This document shows positions 6,559 to 12,363 of a stretch of 12,363 nucleotides of DNA, piece after piece. Each line of letters opens with the position of its first letter. Position 1 is the stretch's first letter. Made by a program: the position numbers and the translations under genes. Source of the stretch: JACJWR01 sp044326505 (lineage in GTDB: Bacteria; Actinomycetota; Actinomycetes; S36-B12; UBA10799); assembly GCA_044326505.1 (NCBI GenBank), contig JBIRBF010000076.1, forward strand, positions 1 through 12,363, written 5' to 3'. A model generated the notes under the pieces. It did no database searches. It was not told the origin of the DNA and saw only the letters and a list, made by a program, of their open reading frames with translations.

Positions 6559-7098
6559 CTAGTCCGATGCGTCGAGGTCGAACAGGCCGCTGGGCGGATT
6601 CACCACCACCAGCCCGGCTGCCAGATCGACCGACACCACGATCTCGCCGACGAAGGGGACCAAGAACTCGGAGGCCTCCCCATCGGACACCACCAGCAAG
6701 TCCTGACCCGGCAGATGCGCCACTTCGGCAACTCTGCCGAGGTGTCCACCATCGGCGTCGACGACCTGCAGGCCGATCAGCTGTCGGTCGAAGAACTCGT
6801 CGTCGTCCCCGGTCGATTCGTCCAGCGGTGCGTCAGCGAACAGGAAGAGGCCTGTCAGCGGTTCGACCGCCGTGCGGTCGAGGAGCCCCTCGAGGCTCAC
6901 GAGCAGTCGACCACCGTGCACCCGGGCCCCCTCGAGGGTGACGTGGCGATCCTTGTGCATGGGCTGCTCGGCGGAAGGACAGCAATGCAGCACGGCCCCG
7001 GGGGCGAACCGGACCTCGGGTACGTCAGTACGCACCTCCACGGCGATCTCGCCGCGCAAACCATGCGCTCGGCCGAATCTGCCGACCAGTACCGGCAC
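6559..7098 (-). CDS. rimM: 16S rRNA processing / 30S maturation factor RimM
   Basis: RimM (179 aa) binds S19 and helps mature the 3' (head) domain of the 30S subunit. The N-terminal beta-barrel starts VLVGRFGRAHGLRGEIAVEV, the family signature. The C-terminal PRC-barrel domain covers about residues 102-175, with FFDRQLIGLQVVD, HLGRVAEVAHLPGQDLLVV and FLVPFVGEIVVSVDLAAG. An acidic linker, DESTGDDDEFF, joins the two. The start is the GTG at 7098, which begins exactly where the conserved barrel does. No strong ribosome binding site is visible, and it lies 17 nt after the KH gene, so it probably depends on coupling. It lies between khpA and trmD, the usual order. Confidence 0.95.
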   Translation of the reverse strand: MPVLVGRFGRAHGLRGEIAVEVRTDVPEVRFAPGAVLHCCPSAEQPMHKDRHVTLEGARVHGGRLLVSLEGLLDRTAVEPLTGLFLFADAPLDESTGDDDEFFDRQLIGLQVVDADGGHLGRVAEVAHLPGQDLLVVSDGEASEFLVPFVGEIVVSVDLAAGLVVVNPPSGLFDLDASD

Positions 7099-7115
7099 GA
7101 CTTCGGGCTGGCTGC

Positions 7116-7361
7116 TCAGCGCTCGCCCACGTCGAGGAAGTCGATGCGCACCGAAGCGCCCCCGGACACGGCCTTGACGACCGTGCGCAGCGCCGTGGCG
7201 GTCTTGCCCGCGCGCCCGATCACCCGACCCATGTCCTCGGGGTTCACGCGGACGGCGAGCGCGTCGCCGCGACGACGGTTGCGTCGCTCGCTCACCACGA
7301 CGTCGTCGGGGTGCTCGACGATCCCCCGCACCAGGTGCTCAAGGGCTTCGGCGGCCACCAT
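7116..7361 (-). CDS. khpA: KH-domain RNA-binding protein, KhpA/YlqC type
   Basis: An 81-aa single-KH-domain protein. The pattern AAEALEHLVRGIVEHPDDVVV, LAVRVNPEDMGRVIGRAGKT and ATALRTVVKA is the small KH protein always found between rpsP and rimM in actinobacteria and Firmicutes. The GxxG RNA-binding loop is GRAG at 49-52. In streptococci the homologue pairs with KhpB (Jag) and binds many RNAs to control cell size; that role is not established here. The ATG at 7361 lies 6 nt after the rpsP stop. The ribosome binding site is weak, so translation is probably coupled to rpsP. The khpA name rests on homology and context. Confidence 0.93.
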   Translation of the reverse strand: MVAAEALEHLVRGIVEHPDDVVVSERRNRRRGDALAVRVNPEDMGRVIGRAGKTATALRTVVKAVSGGASVRIDFLDVGER

Positions 7362-7367
7362 GATGAC

Positions 7368-7886
7368 TCAGGACCCGTCGGCGTCTGCTGCGGCCTCGGC
7401 GGCGTCAGCGGACACCTTGGCGGCGTCGTCGACGACCTCAAGTGCCTCGGCAGACAGCTCCTCGGCGGCCTCTGCGGCCGCGTCAGCCTCAGTCGGCTCG
7501 GCCGCAACAGTCTTGGCAGGCTTCTTGGCGGGCTTCTCCGCCGTCGCTGCGGCCGACACGGCCTCGGCGAAGATGGCGTCGCGGCTGGACTTGGCAGCGG
7601 CTACCTCGAGCGATCCAGAGGTGTCGCCCTCGCCGGTGAACTTCTGCCAGTCTCCGGTCAGCTTCAGCAGCTTCTCGACCGCCTCGGTCGGCTTGGCTCC
7701 CACGGACAACCAGTACTGCACGCGGTCGGAGTCGACCTCCACCACCGACGGGTTGGGCAGCGGGTCGTAACGACCCAGCTCCTCGATGGCGCGGCCGTCG
7801 CGCTTGGTGCGCGAGTCGGCGACGATGACGCGGTACTGGGGTCGGTGAATCTTGCCAACGCGCTTGAGCTTGATCTTGACGGCCAC
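7368..7886 (-). CDS. rpsP: 30S ribosomal protein S16 with long C-terminal tail
   Basis: S16 is a 30S assembly protein that binds the 5' and central domains of 16S rRNA. The core (about 1-85) reads MAVKIKLKRVGKIHRPQYRV, VADSRTKRDGRAIEELGRYD, PLPNPSVVEVDSDRVQYWLS and VGAKPTEAVEKLLKLTG, a full family match. The protein is 172 aa, about twice the core. The tail after residue 95 is rich in Ala and acidic residues with a short lysine patch (EKPAKKPAK) near 117-125 and looks disordered or helical. Extended S16 tails are known in actinobacteria. The GTG at 7886 encodes the family start MAVKIK and has GGAGAAG upstream, though at a long distance (about 8-11 nt). It is the first gene of the ribosomal operon, after a 174-nt gap. 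Confidence 0.96.
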   Translation of the reverse strand: MAVKIKLKRVGKIHRPQYRVIVADSRTKRDGRAIEELGRYDPLPNPSVVEVDSDRVQYWLSVGAKPTEAVEKLLKLTGDWQKFTGEGDTSGSLEVAAAKSSRDAIFAEAVSAAATAEKPAKKPAKTVAAEPTEADAAAEAAEELSAEALEVVDDAAKVSADAAEAAADADGS

Positions 7887-8060
7887 GGGGTGGTCTTCTC
7901 CATTGTCTTCACGGGGGTGGATGCGCGGGCGATGCAGCGGGGAGCGCGTCGCTCATGACATCCGAATGGTCCGTCCGGCGGCGGGCGAGAGGGTCCCGCT
8001 GAGGACATAGCCCCCTTAGTGTGCCAGAGGTACGACACCGAACGACGGCACGGGTGCGCC
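7887..8060 (-). promoter_or_regulatory. ffh-rpsP gap, probable promoter and leader of the rpsP operon
   Basis: This is the longest non-coding stretch in the window. It is the natural place for the promoter of rpsP-khpA-rimM-trmD-rplS. I see no strong consensus: the best -10-like block on the minus strand is CACACT at 8018-8023, with a poor -35 candidate GTCGTT at 8041-8046 (17-nt spacer). Downstream, GAGCG (7942-7946) and CGCTC (7950-7954) form a small 5-bp hairpin in the presumed leader. No clear terminator for ffh was found, so read-through from ffh is possible. The role is inferred mainly from position. Confidence 0.35.
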
Positions 8061-9632
8061 TCACTCGCCGCCGAGGAGCTTCTTGAACTCCGGCGGCAGG
8101 TCCGGCACCTGTCCGGGTGTGGCCAGCGGGTCGCGCCCGGGCACGCCGGCGTTCTCGCCGCCGACGCGCAGACCCGAACCCGGCTCGGACTTCTTCGTCA
8201 GCGCCGCGGCGGCCTCCTGCTGTGCTCGTTTGGCCGGGTTGCCGCTGCGGCCCTTCTTGCCACGGCGCGCCTGGCCCGCTTGGGCCTTCCCGCGCGCCTT
8301 CTTGCCCCCACCGCCGCCTAGACCCGGGATCCCCGCACCCATGCGGCGCATCATCTTCTGCGCCTGCCCGAAGCGCTCCAGCAGCCCGTTGACTTCGCTC
8401 ACGTGCACACCCGCGCCCTTGGCGACACGAGCCCGGCGCGAACCGTTGAGGATCGATGAGTTGCGCCGCTCCTGCGGAGTCATCGACTGGATGATGGCCT
8501 GCACCCTGTCGATCTCGCGCTCGTCGAGCTGCTCGAGCTGTTTGCGCGCATCGGCCATGCCCGGCAGCATCCCCATGAGCTTGCCGATGTTGCCCATCTG
8601 CCGAACGGCCTGCATCTGCTCCAGGAAATCCTCGAGCGTGAAGTCCTCCCCCGTGGCCAGCTTGTCGGCCATGGCCGCGGCCTGTTCCTCGGAGAAGGTC
8701 CGCTCGGCTTGCTCGATGAGCGTGAGGATGTCGCCCATGTCCAGGATGCGCGATGCCATCCGGTCGGGGTGGAACGGCTCGAAGTCCTCCGGCTTCTCAC
8801 CGGTGGACGCGAACATGATCGGTCGCCCGGTGACCTCGCGGACGGACAGTGCCGCACCACCGCGGGCATCGCCGTCGAGTTTGGTCAGCACCACCCCGTC
8901 GAAACCGACGCCGGAGTTGAAGGCCACCGCGGTGTTGACGGCGTCCTGGCCGATCATCGCGTCGATGACCAGCAGCACCTCGTCGGGATCGATCGCGGCG
9001 CGGATGTTGCGGGCCTGATCCATGAGCTCGGCGTCTATGGCCAGCCGGCCGGCGGTGTCCACCACCACGACGTCGTAGCCGGAGTCCTTGGCGAACTGGA
9101 CGCCGTTGCGGGACACGACCACGGGGTCGCCCACTCCGTTGCCGGGTTCGGGTGCATAGATTCCGACGCCCACGCGCTGGGCCACCACCGTCAGCTGGTC
9201 GACGGCGTTGGGGCGCTGCAAGTCGGCCGCGACCAGCAGCGGCCGGTGGCCCTGCTCCTGGAGCCAACGGGCGAGCTTGCCGGCGAGGGTGGTCTTACCC
9301 GAACCCTGCAGGCCGACGAGCATGAGCGTGGTCGGGGGGTGCTTGGCGTAGCGCAGTCGGCGAGTCTCGCCGCCGAGGATCTGCACCAGCTCCTCGTTGA
9401 CGATCTTGATGACCTGCTGGGCCGGGTTGAGCGCGCCCGAGACCTCCGAGCCGGTCGCTCGCTCCCGCACGCGGGACGTGAAGGTCCGCACCACGGGCAG
9501 CGCCACGTCGGCGTCGAGCAGCGCCACGCGGATCTCGCGCACCGTGGCATCAACGTCGGCCTGCGACAACCGGCCCTTGCCGCGCAGGTTCTTGAAGGTG
9601 GCTGTGAGCCGGTCAGACAGCGTTGCGAACAC
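8061..9632 (-). CDS. ffh: Signal recognition particle protein Ffh (SRP54)
   Basis: Ffh (523 aa) binds 4.5S RNA and signal sequences of nascent membrane proteins and delivers them to FtsY at the membrane. The N domain is about 1-90. The G domain has Walker A GLQGSGKTT at 107-115, AADLQRPNAVDQL at 135-147, DTAGRL at 192-197 and TKLDGDARGGA at 250-260. The methionine-rich M domain (about 300-440) includes MGNIGKLMGMLPGM and NSSILNGSRRARVAKGAG, the RNA-binding part. The tail after about 445 is Gly/Lys/Arg rich and ends LPPEFKKLLGGE; such basic extensions occur in other actinobacteria. The GTG at 9632 has AGGA 6 nt upstream and gives the canonical MFATLSDRL start. It follows glnD by 54 nt that contain a hairpin. 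Confidence 0.97.
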   Translation of the reverse strand: MFATLSDRLTATFKNLRGKGRLSQADVDATVREIRVALLDADVALPVVRTFTSRVRERATGSEVSGALNPAQQVIKIVNEELVQILGGETRRLRYAKHPPTTLMLVGLQGSGKTTLAGKLARWLQEQGHRPLLVAADLQRPNAVDQLTVVAQRVGVGIYAPEPGNGVGDPVVVSRNGVQFAKDSGYDVVVVDTAGRLAIDAELMDQARNIRAAIDPDEVLLVIDAMIGQDAVNTAVAFNSGVGFDGVVLTKLDGDARGGAALSVREVTGRPIMFASTGEKPEDFEPFHPDRMASRILDMGDILTLIEQAERTFSEEQAAAMADKLATGEDFTLEDFLEQMQAVRQMGNIGKLMGMLPGMADARKQLEQLDEREIDRVQAIIQSMTPQERRNSSILNGSRRARVAKGAGVHVSEVNGLLERFGQAQKMMRRMGAGIPGLGGGGGKKARGKAQAGQARRGKKGRSGNPAKRAQQEAAAALTKKSEPGSGLRVGGENAGVPGRDPLATPGQVPDLPPEFKKLLGGE

Positions 9633-9667
9633 GTGGTTTCCTCACGACGACGACTCACCAAGCCTAA

Positions 9668-9685
9668 CCGCCTCCCCCGAGGCGG
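9668..9685 (-). terminator. GC-rich hairpin just after glnD, weak intrinsic terminator candidate
   Basis: Arms CCGCCTC (9668-9674) and GAGGCGG (9679-9685) pair perfectly over 7 bp around a 4-nt loop. The hairpin begins one base after the glnD stop and is followed on the transcript by TTAGGCTTGG, which is only mildly T-rich. It may lower transcription from glnD into ffh or protect the glnD 3' end. A strict terminator is uncertain because the U-run is poor. Confidence 0.45.
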
Positions 9686-9686
9686 A

Positions 9687-12068
9687 TCAGCCTCCCGTCG
9701 GCACCTGCGCGGCGGCCACCAGTTGGTCGCGCAGCCGGGCCGCCCGCCCGTCGCCGAGCGGCCCGCCGCGGTCGGCAACCAGGTAGAACACGTCCACCAC
9801 GTCGGCTCCCAGCGTCGCCACCTTCGCAGCACGCACGGCTGCACCCTCGGCGGCGACCGTGTCGAGCAGGCGGTGCAGCAGGCCGCTGGAGTCCGCCGCC
9901 CGCACCTCGATCACCGTGGCCGTGTCAGAGGCCGCCGGCACGATCGTGACCCGCGGCGCCGGCGAGGCGGCAGCGTTGGCGACGTTGGCCGAGTCCGCCT
10001 CGCGCCGCATGATCCGCTCATGCGCCTGCAGGCTGCCATCGAATACCCGCCGCAGATCGACGGCGATGCGGTGGGCGTCGGGAGCCTCGCCGAACGACGG
10101 CACCACCCGCCAGGTGCTCACCGACCGGCCGTTGACGATGATGGCCCGCGCTTCGATCACCCGCAGGCGATGCAGCGCCAGAACGGCTGAGATGTCCGAC
10201 AGGACGGTGCGCGCACCGTCGTCGTCGGCATCCGCGCCAACGACGAGTTCCTCGAGCCCGCTGCGCTCGTCGCGCAGCACAACCAGACCAGTCGATGTGG
10301 CGGCAACCTCCTCGAACTCGCTGCGAGCCGGCATGCTGACGTCCGAGCGCCCGGCCAGGACGGCAGCCGCCGACTCGGCGAGGGCATCCACGAGGGCGCC
10401 CTTCCAGGGGCTCCACGCGGCCGGCCCGGTGGCCTGGGCGTCTGCTTTCGTCAGGGCCCACAACAACTCGAGCACCTCCGTGCTGCCCAGGGCGGCAGCG
10501 ACGCCGGCCACCGTCGACGGATCGTCGATGTCGCGTCTGGTCGCAGTATCGGCCAGCAGGAGGTGATGGCGCACCAGGGATTCCACCGTCGCGCAGTCGT
10601 CGGCGTCGAAACCCATGCGGGGCAGGATCTCCGCAGCGATTTCTGCGCCGACCTCGCTGTGCCGGGACGCTCCGGCGGGTTTGCCGATGTCGTGCAGGAT
10701 CGCGGCGGTGAGCAGCAGGTCGGGCCGGGCGACATCGCGGGCCAGCGACGCGGCACAGACGGCTGTCTGCAGGCTGTGCCGGTCGACGGTATGGACGTGC
10801 ACCGGGTTGTGCTGCGGCGCGCTGCGGGTCGGCTCCCATTCCGGGATCAGGCGCGTGATCAGGTTCTCCTGGTCCAGCGACTCCCAGACCGGCACGGCCC
10901 CCCGACCGGCGCCTATCAGGCCGATGAAGTCGTTGCGCATCGCATCGGTCCAAGGCGTCGGCATGGCGCCGGACGTCTCGGCCAGGTGCTTGAGAGTGAT
11001 GGGCGAGATCCGCAACCCGGCCCGGGCGGTGGCCGAGGCCAGTCGCAGGATCAGCCCCGGGTCGCGCCCCGGCCGCGCGTCGCGGGCGAGCACGACCTCG
11101 CCATCTGCGACGACCGCGCCATCGGCCAGCGGCGTGCGCGGTTGCGTGCGGTCCACCCGCCGCCGGCGCATGCCGGGCAGCCTCGAGGGTCGGCGGAGCC
11201 TGTCCACGCGATGCCACACGATGTCCGACGCCCAGTCGATGGTGCGACCAGCCGCCGAGACGGCCTGCAGCACCCCGTCGCCGTCGCCGCGCGGGTCGTC
11301 GATGCCGAGCATCCGTGCGAGGCCGGGCTGCTCCTGGCGCAACAGCTTGTCGCTGCCCCGCCCGGTGGCGGTGTGCAGTGCATCGCGGACGTCGAGCAGC
11401 AGGTTGTAGGGGTCTGCCAAACGTCCCCGTGGCACGTCGGTGACTGACGAGGCCGCGATCGCCCGCATGATCACAACGTCCCGCAGGCCGCCGAGGCTGT
11501 CCTTGACGTCCGGCTCCTGCAAGTAGGCCAACTCTCCGAAGGTGTGGCGGCGGACCTCGACGAGGTCGCGCAGCTCGCCCAGTCGCTCGGCCGCTCGCGC
11601 CCGCCAATCGGACAGGGCCGAGGCGCGCAGTCCCGCCAGCAGGCTGGCATCGCCCACCACGGTGCGCGCGTCCAGCAGCCCCAGCATGACCTTCAGATCA
11701 GAGTTGGCCATCCGGCGCGCCTGAGCCGGTGTTCGGACGCTGTGGTCCAAGCGCAGGCCGGAGTCCCAGACCGGGTACCAGACGCGGTCGGCGACCTCGT
11801 CCACGTCGGTGCCGGGGCTGTGCAGCAGCACCAGGTCGATATCGCTGCCCGGCGCCAGCTCTCGACGACCGTAGCCGCCGACGGCGACCAGCGCGGCACC
11901 CTGCGGGGGCGCACCTGACGCGGCGAACACGCCCTGCAGCCACCCGTCGGTCAGGTCCGAGAGCGCGGCGCGGCGCTGAGCCGGTGGCAGTTCGGGCGTC
12001 CACGGCGAGGCCAGGAGTTCGGCGCGTGCGTTGCGGAAGACGGCGGGGTCGGTCACATCGACCAGCAC
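9687..12068 (-). CDS. glnD: GlnD, PII nucleotidyltransferase / removing enzyme
   Basis: GlnD (793 aa) modifies PII according to glutamine level; in studied actinobacteria it adenylylates rather than uridylylates. The nucleotidyltransferase motif is GGYGRRELAPGSDIDL (64-79), with D76 and D78 as metal ligands. A linker helix includes DSLGGLRDV. The HD hydrolase domain carries TVDRHSLQTAV (H431), LHDIGK (H460, D461) and VRHHLLL (H501-502). Two ACT domains sense glutamine at about 605-680 and 705-780, the second reading VIEVRAADSSGLLHRLLDTV. The start is the GTG at 12068: GAGGAG (12075-12080) lies 6 nt upstream, and it leaves about 14 residues before the conserved ARAELL, as in the mycobacterial protein. 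The open frame extends to 12284, but the extra part is Arg/Pro-rich, crosses a strong hairpin and overlaps glnB, so it is rejected. It follows glnB, its substrate gene. Confidence 0.95.
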   Translation of the reverse strand: MLVDVTDPAVFRNARAELLASPWTPELPPAQRRAALSDLTDGWLQGVFAASGAPPQGAALVAVGGYGRRELAPGSDIDLVLLHSPGTDVDEVADRVWYPVWDSGLRLDHSVRTPAQARRMANSDLKVMLGLLDARTVVGDASLLAGLRASALSDWRARAAERLGELRDLVEVRRHTFGELAYLQEPDVKDSLGGLRDVVIMRAIAASSVTDVPRGRLADPYNLLLDVRDALHTATGRGSDKLLRQEQPGLARMLGIDDPRGDGDGVLQAVSAAGRTIDWASDIVWHRVDRLRRPSRLPGMRRRRVDRTQPRTPLADGAVVADGEVVLARDARPGRDPGLILRLASATARAGLRISPITLKHLAETSGAMPTPWTDAMRNDFIGLIGAGRGAVPVWESLDQENLITRLIPEWEPTRSAPQHNPVHVHTVDRHSLQTAVCAASLARDVARPDLLLTAAILHDIGKPAGASRHSEVGAEIAAEILPRMGFDADDCATVESLVRHHLLLADTATRRDIDDPSTVAGVAAALGSTEVLELLWALTKADAQATGPAAWSPWKGALVDALAESAAAVLAGRSDVSMPARSEFEEVAATSTGLVVLRDERSGLEELVVGADADDDGARTVLSDISAVLALHRLRVIEARAIIVNGRSVSTWRVVPSFGEAPDAHRIAVDLRRVFDGSLQAHERIMRREADSANVANAAASPAPRVTIVPAASDTATVIEVRAADSSGLLHRLLDTVAAEGAAVRAAKVATLGADVVDVFYLVADRGGPLGDGRAARLRDQLVAAAQVPTGG

Positions 12069-12074
12069 ATCAGA

Positions 12075-12080
12075 CTCCTC
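12075..12080 (-). promoter_or_regulatory. Ribosome binding site that fixes the glnD start
   Basis: The minus strand reads GAGGAG, 6 nt before the GTG at 12068. The other in-frame candidates, ATG 12203 and the start at 12284, lack a comparable site. This supports the shorter 793-aa GlnD and leaves a 149-nt gap after glnB. Confidence 0.7.
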
Positions 12081-12148
12081 GAGAGGTTCCGGTTGCGGGG
12101 GCGCAGCGCCGAGGGCGCCGAGGGCGGGATTGGCCGGATCGTGGGAAC

Positions 12149-12189
12149 GACCGCGGCGGGACCGGCTTAGAGCCGGTCCCGCCGTGGTC
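12149..12189 (-). terminator. Strong hairpin between glnB and glnD, probable glnB terminator or attenuator
   Basis: Perfect 14-nt arms at 12154-12167 (CGGCGGGACCGGCT) and 12171-12184 enclose a 3-nt loop. Four further pairs beyond one mismatch (12149-12152 with 12186-12189) extend the stem to about 19 bp. The element starts 28 nt after the glnB stop. The following transcript is only weakly U-rich (GTTCCC), but long GC hairpins without a U-run are common terminators in actinomycetes. It probably ends most glnB transcripts and keeps glnD expression lower. Confidence 0.7.
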
Positions 12190-12217
12190 CTGCGCAATCG
12201 CATGGTGGACGCGTGCG

Positions 12218-12363
12218 CTACAGCGCGTCCGGGCCGCGCTCGCCGGTGCGGACTCGAACCAGGTCCTCCACCGGGGTGAGCCACACCTTGCCATCGCCGA
12301 TCTTGCCGGTGGCGGCGGACTTGGTGATGAGGTTGACCACGTCGGCGGCGTCGGAATCGTCCA
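12218..12363 (-). CDS. glnB: Nitrogen regulatory protein PII (5' part beyond window edge)
   Basis: Only the last 47 codons are present. They read DDSDAADVVNLITKSAATGK, then IGDGKVWLTPVEDLVRVRTG and ERGPDAL before TAG. TGKIGDGKVWLTPVE is the PII C-terminal signature: it forms the ATP/ADP-binding B- and C-loop region, with the Lys/Arg of IGDGK and RVRTGER contacting the nucleotide. PII is a trimer that reports carbon/nitrogen balance to ammonium transporters and regulators. The T-loop that carries the modified tyrosine is outside the window, so I cannot say whether it is the uridylylated or adenylylated form. Neighbouring glnD fits. An amtB gene upstream is expected from the common actinobacterial order but cannot be seen. 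glnK would be an equally valid name. Confidence 0.93.
   Translation of the reverse strand, partial: DDSDAADVVNLITKSAATGKIGDGKVWLTPVEDLVRVRTGERGPDAL

Noticed and set aside
8709..10190. 493-codon plus-strand open frame across ffh and glnD
   Set aside because: It crosses two well-supported minus-strand genes and their gap, is full of His/Arg/Gly typical of antisense GC-rich frames, and has no recognisable domain.
10018..11607. 529-codon minus-strand open frame inside glnD
   Set aside because: It is an out-of-phase shadow of glnD, Arg/Gly/Pro rich and without motifs, while the glnD frame carries NT, HD and ACT signatures.
1..12363. A new defence, mobile or biosynthetic system
   Set aside because: All coding capacity is accounted for by conserved housekeeping families in their usual actinobacterial order; there are no transposase, integrase, repeat array, toxin-antitoxin pair or unexplained gene, and no shift in base composition that I could notice.

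Overview
The window is a dense, high-GC, one-directional block of bacterial housekeeping genes. Every supported gene lies on the minus strand, so transcription runs from the right edge to the left. Gene order, protein sequences (an L19, S16 and DUF2469 of actinobacterial type, Ffh with a basic C-terminal tail, glnB next to glnD) and frequent GTG starts point to an actinomycete (Actinomycetota). I cannot place it more finely from sequence alone.

Read in transcription order, the right part holds the tail of glnB (PII nitrogen sensor), a strong intergenic hairpin, then glnD (the enzyme that modifies PII), a second smaller hairpin, and ffh (signal recognition particle GTPase). A 174-nt gap that probably carries a promoter precedes the conserved ribosome and tRNA operon: rpsP (S16), a small KH protein (KhpA type), rimM, trmD and rplS (L19). 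Two tandem type I signal peptidases (lepB), rnhB, a DUF2469 gene, yraN, comM/yifB and dprA (cut by the left edge) follow. Junctions are tight: 4-nt and 1-nt stop/start overlaps at lepB-rnhB and yraN-comM, and gaps of 6 to 17 nt between rpsP, khpA, rimM and trmD. Long co-transcripts are likely.

Functionally the block joins ribosome assembly (S16, RimM, L19), tRNA m1G37 methylation (TrmD), protein export (Ffh, LepB), DNA/RNA hybrid processing (RnhB) and DNA uptake or recombination (YraN, ComM, DprA), with the nitrogen sensor pair at the upstream end.

I found no mobile element, CRISPR array, tRNA, rRNA or foreign gene cassette, and no new multi-gene system. The points worth a second look are non-coding or start-related: a perfect 14-bp-arm inverted repeat over the yraN translation start beside a consensus DnaA box; a folded trmD-rplS intergenic region; an upstream lepB with no usual start codon outside rplS; and a 41-nt hairpin between glnB and glnD.
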